DNA of 64,000 nucleotides, taken from UBA6168 sp965222975. GTDB taxonomy: Bacteria > Bacteroidota > Bacteroidia > Chitinophagales > Saprospiraceae. The stretch's first letter is position 1; every line of letters begins with the position of its first letter. The position numbers and the translations under genes were made by a program. The stretch covers positions 186,001-250,000 of the forward strand of contig CBDCVJ010000041.1 in the NCBI GenBank assembly GCA_965222975.1, in the 5' to 3' direction. A model generated the notes under the pieces. The model did no database searches. It was not told the DNA's origin and was given only the letters and a program-made list of their open reading frames with translations. This document shows, piece by piece, positions 1 through 8,002 of the stretch.

Positions 1-304
1 GGCAGTAGCCACATTGCGGCACGTCGTGTTCGATCCACGCTTGTTGGACAGGGTGGTCGCCTTTCTCAGAAAGGCCCTCAATGGTGGTGATGGACTTGCC
101 TTCCACACTGGAGATAGGCATGTTGCAAGATCGCATGGCCATCCCTTCGACGTGGATGGTGCAGGTGCCGCATTGAGCAATGCCACAACCGTATTTGGTG
201 CCGAAAAGGTTGAGGTGGTCCCTTAGAACCCACAGGATGGGGGTATCGGCGTCCACGTCCACCTGTTGTTTTTTCCCGTTGATGTTCAGATTGAAGATTG
301 CCAT
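1..304 (-). CDS. (2Fe-2S)-binding subunit of a molybdenum hydroxylase (IorA/XdhC-like small subunit), 3' end outside window
   Basis: The first 101 residues are visible, starting at the ATG at 304. Cys40, Cys45, Cys48 and Cys60 (CGIAQCGTC plus RSC) form the plant-ferredoxin 2Fe-2S site, and a CGYC at the last visible residues opens the second, all-helical 2Fe-2S domain. This two-cluster layout is typical of the small subunit of isoquinoline 1-oxidoreductase or aldehyde oxidase type enzymes. That subunit passes electrons from a molybdopterin large subunit, usually encoded next to it. The partner is not in the window and should lie beyond position 1. The substrate cannot be told from this fragment. 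Confidence 0.9.
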   Translation of the reverse strand, partial: MAIFNLNINGKKQQVDVDADTPILWVLRDHLNLFGTKYGCGIAQCGTCTIHVEGMAMRSCNMPISSVEGKSITTIEGLSEKGDHPVQQAWIEHDVPQCGYC

Positions 305-355
305 AGTAGTAGGGTAGGAGCGTAAAAAGGAAATTGGATTTGGAGAGGTCAGAAT

Positions 356-421
356 TCAGACCGCTTCGCTGTCAGAAGTCAGATATGACACCAATTGATC
401 TCTGACAGTGAAACGGTCTGA
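356..421. repeat. Inverted word repeat (TCAGAAGTCAGA family)
   Basis: A 21-base arm at 356-376 pairs with 401-421 with two mismatches. The related word TCAGAAGTCAGA (372-383) also has its complement at 416-427. It could form a hairpin upstream of the 2Fe-2S gene. No poly-T tract follows, so a terminator is not supported. No gene was seen in the rest of 305-893 apart from the palindromic element at 619-808. Confidence 0.6.
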
Positions 422-618
422 CTTCTGATTTCTCAAAAAACAATTTGATTTTTACAAAACCTTGATTGATTGGTCAATGAATATTTTTGGGTTGAAAGGG
501 GTGCGTTTTTGTGAAAGGCTATTTGAAAGGACTTAAATAATTTGGTGAGGGCGGCTTCACAAAGGTATTATTTTTCTTGAAAGGTTGATGCTACCTAATT
601 AATCCTACCTTACCAATA

Positions 619-808
619 CTGCTTTGTCACTTTAGAAAAATAACCATTCGTTTTCAGGCCTGAGATTTAAAACCCTTTAGAGAGAGGTGTGTTTTTTTGA
701 TTTTTTTACAAAAAATCAAAAAAACACACCTCTCTCTACTAGGATTCTTTCTCCCGGACATGAAATACAGTGGTCATATATAAGTATATTTATAAAGTGA
801 CAAAGTAG
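619..808. repeat. 190-bp palindromic element, copy 1 (MITE-like)
   Basis: The ends are CTGCTTTGTCAC and GTGACAAAGTAG. Inside are matching arms containing TTTTCAGGCCTGAGA and a central stem at 679-737 (AGAGAGAGGTGTGTTTTTTT and its complement). A second element at 15019-15208 has the same length, ends, arms and central stem but a different loop. No coding capacity is visible. Two dispersed, same-length palindromes suggest a non-autonomous mobile or REP-type element. The enzyme that would move it is unknown. Confidence 0.75.
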
Positions 809-893
809 TACTAATTACTAATCAACTAATTGCCAATCACTATTTATGGAAAGTTATTTATTTGCCGTTACTTCGCTAATAAAATTTATTGAG

Positions 894-2525
894 ATGAAAA
901 AATTGGCTTTATTCTCCACCCTCGTCCTTGTCTTTTTTCTTTTTTCAAATTGTAAGAGTGAGAAAAAACCAATGCCTGCTGGCGACCAGCTGGGCGAGCT
1001 GCATTTTGATTTTAATGGCAGCGGAGCAGCAATGCCTTATTTTACCAAAGGTTTAAAGCTGCTCCACAACTTCGAGTTCGATGATGCTTGCAAGGAGTTC
1101 ATCAAAGCACAAGAAATTGATTCCAATTTCGTGATGGCCTACTGGGGCGAAGCAATGACCTACAATCACCCCCTCTGGCGGCAACAAGACTATGAAAAAG
1201 GGCAAGCTGCCTTGGCCAAACTGGCAGGCACACCTGCTGAGCGAAAAGCAATGGCCAAGGCTGAATTGGAGAAAGATTTCCTTCAGTGCATGGAAATCAT
1301 GTATGGGCCTGAGGGTACGAAAAAGGAACGGGACAGCATGTACTCCAAGCATCTGGAAATGATGTACGGCAAGTATAAGGGCAACGAGGAGGTGGCCGCT
1401 TTTTATGCCTTGTCTATATTGGGTGCTGTGAAAGTTGGGCGTGATTATGAGGCATACGAAAAAGGTGCACGAATCGCCCAAGGCATATTGGATGAAAACC
1501 CCAACCATCCCGGCGCACTGCATTACCTGATCCACAGCTATGATGATCCCGAGCATGCCCCGCTGGCATTGGAAGCGGCTTTCAGCTATTCCAAAGTGGC
1601 GGCAGATGCAACCCATGCCTTGCATATGCCTTCTCATATTTTTGTTGCAGTTGGCATGTGGGACGAAGTGGTTAAATCAAATATCGCTTCCTGGGAAGCC
1701 AGTGTTGATTTGGTGCAAAGGGATACGACCAAAAAGAATTTTGGCAGCTACCATGCATTCCACTGGTTGATGTACGGCCTTTTGCAAAAAGGGCAGTTCG
1801 AGGAAGCCAAGCAGATCATGGTGGATATGAATAAATATGCCCAGGAAAAACCGACCGAAAATGCCCGTGATTACCTCATTTCCATGAAAGGAAACTACCT
1901 GGTAGAGTCGGACGACTGGGAAAGTGAAATTGTCGATTTTACCTGTGATGTAAAAGATTTAGGCCATGTTGCCAAAGCGGTCAACCATTGGGTGGAAGGT
2001 ATGAAAGCTCGCAAAAAGGGAGATGCCGCAGCACTGAAAAGCATTGTGGAGACCATGGAAAAAGAGCGAAAGGATGCTGCCAACATTGTCAGTGTCGAGG
2101 ACCTTCCCATGTGCAGCGCTGCTGGCTCGAAACGGAACATGCCCAATCAAAAAGACATTGATCAGGCCTATGTGATGGAAATGCAATTGATCGGCCTCTT
2201 GGCTGATTTGGAAGGCAAAGAGGAACTGGGGGAAATGTGGCTTGGCAAGGCATCGAAAGCTGAAATGGACATGAATTATTCCTATGGGCCCCCTGTGATT
2301 GTCCAACCTTCTTTTGAACTATATGGTGAGTGGTTGATGCTACATAAAAAGACAGAACTGGCAGTCGAACAATTTAACATTTCCCTCGAAAAGTACCCAA
2401 AAAGAAGACGTGCCCTGCAGGGGCGTTTGAACGCAGCCAAATTGTTGAAGGATCGGGAGGCGATCAACAAGTGTGAGACTGAGTTGGCGGAAGTGTTGGC
2501 GCCTATGGATGAGGAGTCTATCTGA
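894..2525 (+). CDS. TPR-repeat lipoprotein
   Basis: The product is 543 residues from the ATG at 894. An in-frame ATG at 846 only adds 16 residues before the signal peptide. The start MKKLALFSTLVLVFFLFSNC is a lipoprotein signal with Cys20 as the lipid-anchored residue, so the protein sits on a cell-envelope membrane. The rest is helical with TPR-like segments and motifs such as AYWGEAMTYNHPLW and HALHMPSHIF, which occur in a family of Bacteroidota TPR proteins. The histidine-rich stretch ALHYLIHSYDDPEHA is conserved-looking, but I know of no proven activity. The role is unknown; it may scaffold or bind peptides in the periplasm. Confidence 0.8.
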   Translation: MKKLALFSTLVLVFFLFSNCKSEKKPMPAGDQLGELHFDFNGSGAAMPYFTKGLKLLHNFEFDDACKEFIKAQEIDSNFVMAYWGEAMTYNHPLWRQQDYEKGQAALAKLAGTPAERKAMAKAELEKDFLQCMEIMYGPEGTKKERDSMYSKHLEMMYGKYKGNEEVAAFYALSILGAVKVGRDYEAYEKGARIAQGILDENPNHPGALHYLIHSYDDPEHAPLALEAAFSYSKVAADATHALHMPSHIFVAVGMWDEVVKSNIASWEASVDLVQRDTTKKNFGSYHAFHWLMYGLLQKGQFEEAKQIMVDMNKYAQEKPTENARDYLISMKGNYLVESDDWESEIVDFTCDVKDLGHVAKAVNHWVEGMKARKKGDAAALKSIVETMEKERKDAANIVSVEDLPMCSAAGSKRNMPNQKDIDQAYVMEMQLIGLLADLEGKEELGEMWLGKASKAEMDMNYSYGPPVIVQPSFELYGEWLMLHKKTELAVEQFNISLEKYPKRRRALQGRLNAAKLLKDREAINKCETELAEVLAPMDEESI

Positions 2526-2600
2526 TGATGTTGAAGTATTCCTCAGGGTTTCGCTGTGGGAAACAAATCTCCTTTTTGCATTTTATAAAAAACAGATTAT

Positions 2601-3434
2601 ATGAAAACCCAAGTCGTTCTTTTTTTCATGGCTTTTGCATTTTTTTCGTGTGAAAATAATAAGCCAAATGCCCCCGTATCAGGCCAGCCTGAAGTGCCCT
2701 ACAATTGTGAAGTGAACAAAGCCCAATTCCTGGCGGTGGATAGCTTAGTAGGCGTCATGCAAAACATTGACCCCTGGGGGGACGACCCCGCTTTGGATTC
2801 CATTGCCGACCTGAACGTGGAGATTGAAAAACAACTGACCCAACTGTTGGCATGTGCTGCAGTGGAAACGCTCGATCTGGATGTGTCCTTATTTGAAAAC
2901 CTTGACTACATACAAACCGACGATGGCCGTATCCGCAATTTTAATTGGTATGCCAACAATGGTGGTACTTGGCAGGAGATGCGCCGCATCTACCAATACT
3001 ACCCTCAGCCTTATGTGGCCAAAGTGACTGCCGTTGACCATTTCACGGGAGCTAAGACTTTTTACAAACTGAAATCCGACCCACCTATGTACCTCGGTAT
3101 CGGTTATGACCGGACTTGCAGTACTTGCTCAGCGGACTATGCCGACTTGTTTTCTTTCCAAGCTGATACCATGCGTATCGAAAATGTTGTCTCTTTTGAA
3201 AGCCGCATGGGCGATCTGGTGCAGTTCGATTTTGACCCAAAAACCAAGACCTTAAACTATGTTATGCTCATTGACGATATGAACGAAGATTGGGCGAGAG
3301 ACATGCCGAAACAAAAATTCAGCGATTTGAACATTGAATTGGGAGATGATTATGAGGGTTGGCAGCCGGAAGCTGAAGCTGAGGCAGTTGTGGGTTCTTT
3401 TGTGTTTAGTGGGGAGGGGTTTGTGGAGCAGTGA
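2601..3434 (+). CDS. Lipoprotein of unknown function
   Basis: The product is 277 residues. The start MKTQVVLFFMAFAFFSC gives a lipoprotein signal with Cys17. The mature part is acidic and has a CSTCSAD motif near the middle, which could bind a metal or form a disulfide. I do not recognise the family. It follows the TPR lipoprotein by 75 bp on the same strand and may be co-transcribed with it. Confidence 0.7.
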   Translation: MKTQVVLFFMAFAFFSCENNKPNAPVSGQPEVPYNCEVNKAQFLAVDSLVGVMQNIDPWGDDPALDSIADLNVEIEKQLTQLLACAAVETLDLDVSLFENLDYIQTDDGRIRNFNWYANNGGTWQEMRRIYQYYPQPYVAKVTAVDHFTGAKTFYKLKSDPPMYLGIGYDRTCSTCSADYADLFSFQADTMRIENVVSFESRMGDLVQFDFDPKTKTLNYVMLIDDMNEDWARDMPKQKFSDLNIELGDDYEGWQPEAEAEAVVGSFVFSGEGFVEQ

Positions 3435-3489
3435 TTTATTTTTGAAAAATAGAGAATACTATTTCAACTCTACTAAAACTGCAAATACA

Positions 3490-3660
3490 ATGAGAAGGGA
3501 ATTTCAATTTTATGTTTACATTGTCACCAATTGGAAAAAGACTACCTTTTATACTGGGATGACCAACAACCTGATGATCCGCTTAAAAGAGCATTACGAC
3601 AAGGGGATAGAAAGATACGAAAAAGAAAAGTTACAATTGAGGAGCAAGGAGAATATAAAA
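3490..3660 (+). pseudogene. GIY-YIG nuclease domain fragment
   Basis: The reading frame from the ATG at 3490 gives FYVYIVTNWKK, then FYTGMTNNLMIRLKEHY. This is the start of a GIY-YIG (UPF0213/YhbQ-like) domain, with YVY and YTG as the GIY and YIG equivalents. After the EH motif the expected remainder is missing and the frame runs into a terminator hairpin. Intact small GIY-YIG proteins have about 85-100 residues, so this is a 3'-truncated remnant. Confidence 0.65.
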
Positions 3661-3692
3661 AAAGCAAGTTCAATTCTGAACTTGCTTTTTTT
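3657..3692. terminator. Rho-independent terminator, probably bidirectional
   Basis: The stem AAAAGCAAGTTCA (to 3672) pairs with TGAACTTGCTTTT (3677-3689), followed by T residues on the + strand and preceded by A residues. It lies just past the stop of the convergent gene at 3702-4424, so it can serve both strands. Confidence 0.75.
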
Positions 3693-3701
3693 CAATTTAC
3701 A

Positions 3702-4424
3702 TCACATTCGCCCATCATCCACGTTTTTCTCTCTGTGATGTCGGCGTCCTCGCTCCGGCTCCATCTCTTCCCATTGTTTCATCTGTTCAGGTGTCAATAT
3801 TTTTCCGATGGCCATTTTCTGTTCCTCGTTTAGTTTTTCCATAGCTTCCTTATTGGTTTGGCGCATCTCTTTGTTTTCTGCTCTAAGAGCCTGCCGTTTT
3901 TTGGCAAAATCGAGATTGGTCTGTTGAAGGGACTTGGTCTGTTCGTCGTTGAGGCCAAGTTTTTCAACCATCTTGGTGGTCTGGATTTCGGATCGCTTTT
4001 CTGGGTCGAGGTTTTGGTGTTTGCCCTTTGTGCTTCTAGGGCTGCCTTTTCTGCTACCTTTCCGCGCACCACGTTTCTCTTGGGCTTGCTCCAATTTTGC
4101 AAATTGTTCAGTAGTAAGGACTTTTTTGAGTTCGGCCATTTTTGCTTCCTGTGCTTTCTGACGTTCGGCTTTCTTGGTTTCCCGTTCGGCTTTTTCTTTT
4201 TCCTTTGCTGCCTTTTGCTGTTGGGCGTACTTCAGATTGATGGCTTTCACTTGCTCGACCTGTTTTTCATCGAGTGATAGTTTCTCAACCATTCTGGTTG
4301 TCTGTTTTTCCGCCATTTTTTCTGGGTCTATTGGCGGACGTTCATTGTTGCGCTGTGCTTGAAGGGCAAAAAAACCAAGCGCCAGTATTAAAACAGTAGG
4401 TAATATTCTTTTTGTGATTTTCAT
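3702..4424 (-). CDS. Secreted Spy/DUF4890-like helical protein with two repeats
   Basis: The product is 240 residues. Residues 1-23 (MKITKRILPTVLILALGFFA) are a signal peptide. The body is very rich in Lys, Glu and Gln and has two homologous units of about 95 residues. Each contains DPEK, then TTxMVEKL, a Q-rich helix and a closing LTxEQ motif. This resembles the periplasmic Spy/CpxP/DUF4890 class of chaperone-like helical proteins. The arrangement looks like an internal duplication with a basic linker (RGARKGSRKGSPRSTKG) between units. The function is inferred only from this resemblance. The C-terminus is His/Arg-rich. Confidence 0.7.
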   Translation of the reverse strand: MKITKRILPTVLILALGFFALQAQRNNERPPIDPEKMAEKQTTRMVEKLSLDEKQVEQVKAINLKYAQQQKAAKEKEKAERETKKAERQKAQEAKMAELKKVLTTEQFAKLEQAQEKRGARKGSRKGSPRSTKGKHQNLDPEKRSEIQTTKMVEKLGLNDEQTKSLQQTNLDFAKKRQALRAENKEMRQTNKEAMEKLNEEQKMAIGKILTPEQMKQWEEMEPERGRRHHREKNVDDGRM

Positions 4425-4610
4425 GTTTATCGAATTTTAGTTTTAAAAAATCATTTTGAAAACAGTTTTCGATATAATTGACTCGCAGGGGAAAAGAAAG
4501 TTAAATGCCGTTGTGGCAAATTTCAACGAACAAAGAGATATTACCTACCAATCAAGGTAGAAATCAAATATTGTGGGGAGCTGCTGCAATCCAGTTTTGG
4601 TGAGGGGGCC

Positions 4611-5243
4611 TTAAAGTTCTACTACCCCATTTGGGGTTTCGATCACAGCCGTAATAGAAGGTGGGTCAGCCACCCCCATTTTCATTTCGATATTGAGGGA
4701 ATGTACAGCAGCCTCGATCATGTACGGCGTAGGGTGCATGCCCCGGAGTTCGATCAACTTACAAACCTTTGGCAGGGAGTTGGTCGGATGGTCGGCTCCT
4801 TTCCAGTCGATGACGAATGGAAGGACTTCCACTTCAGGTGTTGGCAAAGTGATGGTGGCCTTCCAAAAGAGTTTCTTGCCATCGGTTTTTTTTCTGGAAC
4901 CACCTTTCAGTTCCCCCAGTCGAGGGTCAACCGTACTAAGGTAGGCGGAGTCGCGTTCGAGATCGTTGGATTTGACGGCCCATCGAGTGATCTTTGGTTC
5001 AGTCACCAAATCAATCCCCATCCAGCGTTGTCCGTTAAAATCCTTATTGGACGGGTCAGGTGCGATGATTTCCAGATAACAACTGTTGCCGAGATGGACG
5101 AGGGCATTGTGGGTGCCTTGGCTGCGGTGTTGGCCACCCATGACGGGGGCTACGCCTAATTTTTTTTCGAGTTCAGTTACAGCTTTTTCAAGGTCGGGGA
5201 CAGCGTAGACGAGGTGATCTACATTGTCAAGGGTACGAATCAT
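4611..5243 (-). CDS. VOC (glyoxalase-like) family protein
   Basis: The product is 210 residues. The start NVDHLVYAVPDLEKAVTEL followed by GTHNALVHLGNSCYLEII is the first module of a vicinal-oxygen-chelate protein of the glyoxalase-like domain class (Pfam Glyoxalase_3). His9 and the Glu of LEII are candidate metal ligands. The second half holds the remaining strands and ends VIETPNGVVEL. The substrate is unknown. Upstream of the start on its own strand, TACTTTAG differs from a TAnnTTTG -7 box by one base. Confidence 0.8.
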   Translation of the reverse strand: MIRTLDNVDHLVYAVPDLEKAVTELEKKLGVAPVMGGQHRSQGTHNALVHLGNSCYLEIIAPDPSNKDFNGQRWMGIDLVTEPKITRWAVKSNDLERDSAYLSTVDPRLGELKGGSRKKTDGKKLFWKATITLPTPEVEVLPFVIDWKGADHPTNSLPKVCKLIELRGMHPTPYMIEAAVHSLNIEMKMGVADPPSITAVIETPNGVVEL

Positions 5244-5411
5244 GTTGTGTTTTAGGTTGGTTTAAAAAAGAAGGACTAAAGTAGGGAAATTATTCTTACA
5301 TTATTGAAAAAAGTAATTGACAAAAGAATTCTCTTTTGAAAAACATGCAGGTTTCATTGTGATAATAAAACAACAAGCCCCATCTTTACCCCATCCATTA
5401 TTTAGAAAAAA

Positions 5412-6041
5412 ATGAACAGAAGAAAATACCTCCAATTCATTGGCGTTGGCTCCATCTCGGCAAGTGTTTTATGGGAATCCTGCCAATCCGATACAGCGAC
5501 AGAAGCACCTGCCGTGGAAGAGGGCTTCGAAGTGATCGAAGCAGGTCGGGAAGCATTCGAGATAGAAAGGGACAAGCGGTTACTTAGCGAAACCTTTTTC
5601 GATGAGCACGAAATGGCTACTATTACTGTGCTTGCCAACATCATCATTCCCGCTGACGATGTTTCTGGCAGTGCTTCCGATGCAGGTGTGCCAGATTTTA
5701 TAGAATTCATCGTCAAAGACATGAAGCAGCACCAATTGCCAATGCGGGGTGGCTTGCGCTGGTTGGATGCGGAATGCCTCAAACGTTTTGAAAAACCTTT
5801 TAAAGATTGCACCCAAGCCCAGCAAATAGAAATAGTAGAAGAAATCGCCTACCCCAACCAAGTAAAACCTGGTATGGAGCCCGGTGCCTCATTTTTCAAC
5901 CGCATGCGTGACCTTACCGCCACTGGCTTTTTTACTACTGAAATGGGCATCAACGACATTGGTTTCCTTGGCAATCGGCCCGGCCCTTGGAATGGAGTGC
6001 CAGATGAAGTGCTTAAAAAGCATGGGTTCAAAAATGGCTAA
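5412..6041 (+). CDS. Gluconate 2-dehydrogenase subunit 3 family protein
   Basis: The product is 209 residues. The start MNRRKYLQFIGVGSISASVL resembles a twin-arginine signal. The motif ATITVLANIIIPADDVSGSASDAGVPDFIEFIV is the hallmark of the small subunit of membrane-linked gluconate or GMC-type dehydrogenases, and GFFTTEMG near the C-terminus also fits. This subunit normally helps mature or export a FAD-dependent GMC large subunit encoded next to it. Here the next gene is a thioredoxin lipoprotein instead, so the partner must be elsewhere or lost. The electron acceptor is unknown. Confidence 0.85.
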   Translation: MNRRKYLQFIGVGSISASVLWESCQSDTATEAPAVEEGFEVIEAGREAFEIERDKRLLSETFFDEHEMATITVLANIIIPADDVSGSASDAGVPDFIEFIVKDMKQHQLPMRGGLRWLDAECLKRFEKPFKDCTQAQQIEIVEEIAYPNQVKPGMEPGASFFNRMRDLTATGFFTTEMGINDIGFLGNRPGPWNGVPDEVLKKHGFKNG

Positions 6042-6057
6042 AAGGTTCCCTTGTTCC

Positions 6058-6127
6058 ATGGCTTCATTGTGCGACCATTCCATTTTTTAAGCCATGAAAC
6101 AGTGAAGCCGTGAAACAATGAAGCCAT
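6058..6127. repeat. Inverted word repeat between two genes
   Basis: ATGGCTTCATTGT at 6058-6070 is perfectly complementary to ACAATGAAGCCAT at 6115-6127. The intervening bases repeat the word (ATGAAACAGTGAAGCCGTG). It may act as a terminator-like or insulating hairpin after the gluconate dehydrogenase-like gene. Confidence 0.6.
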
Positions 6128-6182
6128 TTTCAAACAAAATCTTAATACGCCCGTTGAAATCCCAATTCTTTTAAAACCGTCC

Positions 6183-6190
6183 TACTTTTG
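6183..6190 (+). promoter_or_regulatory. TAnnTTTG -7 box
   Basis: TACTTTTG matches the Bacteroidota sigma-A -7 consensus and lies 20 bp before the start of the thioredoxin lipoprotein gene. No convincing -33 TTTG is visible at the usual distance. Confidence 0.55.
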
Positions 6191-6210
6191 CGGCCTAAAA
6201 ATCGAATTCC

Positions 6211-7755
6211 ATGAGATACATAACATTTTTTACACTGCTATTCACATTGTTCCTTTTTTCCTGTGGCGGGGAAAATACCAATGCCCCAACAACTACGGAG
6301 AACCCTAATCCTGGAGGAACCCCTGTGACTACCTCAGTTAAAACGCCCAGCGTTCCGACCTCTTACAAACTAAAGTCGGTAACTCCTGACCCTAACCGTA
6401 AATTGGAAAACCCCAACATTCAGGTTACGATAGAGGGGTTTGCCGGAGGTAAATGCTCCTTGATAGGTGTTTACACCGAGCAATTTTACAAAGTCGATTC
6501 TGCAACAGCTGTTGGTGGCAAGGTGGTCTTTAAAAACGATAAACCTTATACGCCAGGTTTGCTCTACCTGATGCTCCCGGACCAACGGACGACCATTCAA
6601 TTGCTGGTAGATGCCGATCAGACTTTTACTATGAAAACCAAGATGAACGATCTGGTGAATTCCATGCAAGTAGAAGGAAGCCTCGACAACCAATTACTTT
6701 ACCAGACACTAAAATTCGAGGCACAGCAAAAACCAAAATATGAACAGATTACCCGGCAATTGGCCTCTGTCCAAAAAGGTACTCCAGAATATACCAAACT
6801 GAAGGAGGAGCAAAACCAGCACAGCAAGGATCGGTTTGAATATCTGGAAAAAATATTTAAGGAAAATCCAACCTCGTTATTCACGGCGTTCAAAGAGGCT
6901 GGCCAAAACCCAGTGCTTGAGCCAAAATATAAAGAAGACGGCTCTATTGACAACGAGAGCTTCATGTACCAGTACAAACGTCTTTTCTGGGCCAATGTCA
7001 ATTTTGACGATAAACGCCTGCTCCGTACACCCGTCATTAGCAATAAGCTGAAGCGCTATATCAACGAACTGACACCCCAAAACCCAGACTCCATCAAGGC
7101 ATCGGCCAGTTTTCTGGTGGATCAGGTGATTGGCAAAGATGATTACTACCTCTATTTCGCCAATTGGATCGTGAAAAATTATGAACCTACCAAAACCACA
7201 TTGATGGATTCAGAGGCGGTATATGTGCACATGATCCAGAATTACTTTACTTACGAACGGGCCTTTTGGTCGGATTCTACGGAGATACACGCCCTACAAT
7301 TGCGTGCCTACGAAATGTCACGGAGCCTTGTCGGGCAAAAAGGGGTCAATGTAACCGCCGCTGACCCAAGTGGTAAGATGCGTTCCATTTATGACCTCAA
7401 AGACAACTACATCATAGTCTATTTGTGGAACCCAGATTGCGAGCACTGCGCAGAACAGACACCCCAGCTTGTCAATTTTTACCATGCTTGGAAACCCAAA
7501 GGCGTTGATGTCTATGCCATCGTCGTCAATACGGAAAAGAAGGAATGGACGGATGCCATTAAGAAATACAATATGCCTTGGGACAACAATGTCCATGATC
7601 CTTCCAATAAGGCCATCTATGCTACTTATTTTGTGGATAACACACCAGAAATATATGTGCTTGATCCCGATCGGACTATTATTGCTAAGAACCTTAAAGT
7701 GGATCAGATACAGACTATCTTAGAGAGGGATATGAAGAAGAGGGGGTTAATGTAA
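6211..7755 (+). CDS. TlpA-like thioredoxin lipoprotein
   Basis: The product is 514 residues with a lipoprotein signal, MRYITFFTLLFTLFLFSCGG. An N-terminal beta domain (GFAGGKCSLIGVYTEQFYKVDSA) resembles DUF4369. A helical middle follows, then a thioredoxin fold from about residue 390 with the active-site motif CEHC (Cys410 and Cys413) in WNPDCEHCAEQTPQL. Such Bacteroidota proteins are envelope thiol-disulfide oxidoreductases. CxHC-type TlpA/ResA members are usually reductants for c-type cytochrome maturation or other periplasmic thiols. Its exact client is unknown. The gene has its own -7 box and a strong terminator, so it looks monocistronic. Confidence 0.85.
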   Translation: MRYITFFTLLFTLFLFSCGGENTNAPTTTENPNPGGTPVTTSVKTPSVPTSYKLKSVTPDPNRKLENPNIQVTIEGFAGGKCSLIGVYTEQFYKVDSATAVGGKVVFKNDKPYTPGLLYLMLPDQRTTIQLLVDADQTFTMKTKMNDLVNSMQVEGSLDNQLLYQTLKFEAQQKPKYEQITRQLASVQKGTPEYTKLKEEQNQHSKDRFEYLEKIFKENPTSLFTAFKEAGQNPVLEPKYKEDGSIDNESFMYQYKRLFWANVNFDDKRLLRTPVISNKLKRYINELTPQNPDSIKASASFLVDQVIGKDDYYLYFANWIVKNYEPTKTTLMDSEAVYVHMIQNYFTYERAFWSDSTEIHALQLRAYEMSRSLVGQKGVNVTAADPSGKMRSIYDLKDNYIIVYLWNPDCEHCAEQTPQLVNFYHAWKPKGVDVYAIVVNTEKKEWTDAIKKYNMPWDNNVHDPSNKAIYATYFVDNTPEIYVLDPDRTIIAKNLKVDQIQTILERDMKKRGLM

Positions 7756-7772
7756 GATTTAATCAAAATGGG

Positions 7773-7831
7773 AAATCAAAATCAAAAATGCCTGCTCTTG
7801 ATATTGGAGCGGGCGTTTTTGATTTTGATTT
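7773..7831 (+). terminator. Long terminator hairpin
   Basis: The arm AAATCAAAATCAAAAATGCC...TGCTC (7773-7797) pairs with 7807-7831 around a 9-base loop, with one G-T type mismatch. It is an unusually long 25-bp stem and lies just after the stop codon at 7755. Confidence 0.8.
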
Positions 7832-7886
7832 AAAACCAGTGGAATGAAGAACCTGCCACCCATTTATTTTGCTAATACTATTTCAC

Positions 7887-7894
7887 TACATTTG
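7887..7894 (+). promoter_or_regulatory. TAnnTTTG -7 box of the TIR gene
   Basis: TACATTTG matches the -7 consensus and leaves a leader of about 100 nt before the GTG start at 8003. Confidence 0.5.
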
Positions 7895-8002
7895 CTCCGT
7901 TCAATATTTTGCTGCCAATCACATTTAGTTTACACCATATAAACGGAATAAGGTTAAAACCCAAGGCAGCCATTACAAAACCCGATCTAAAACAACCTAA
8001 AC

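Noticed and set aside
3858..4277. Plus-strand open frame opposite the Spy-like gene
   Set aside because: Phe/Leu-rich shadow of a Lys/Glu-rich helical protein on the other strand.
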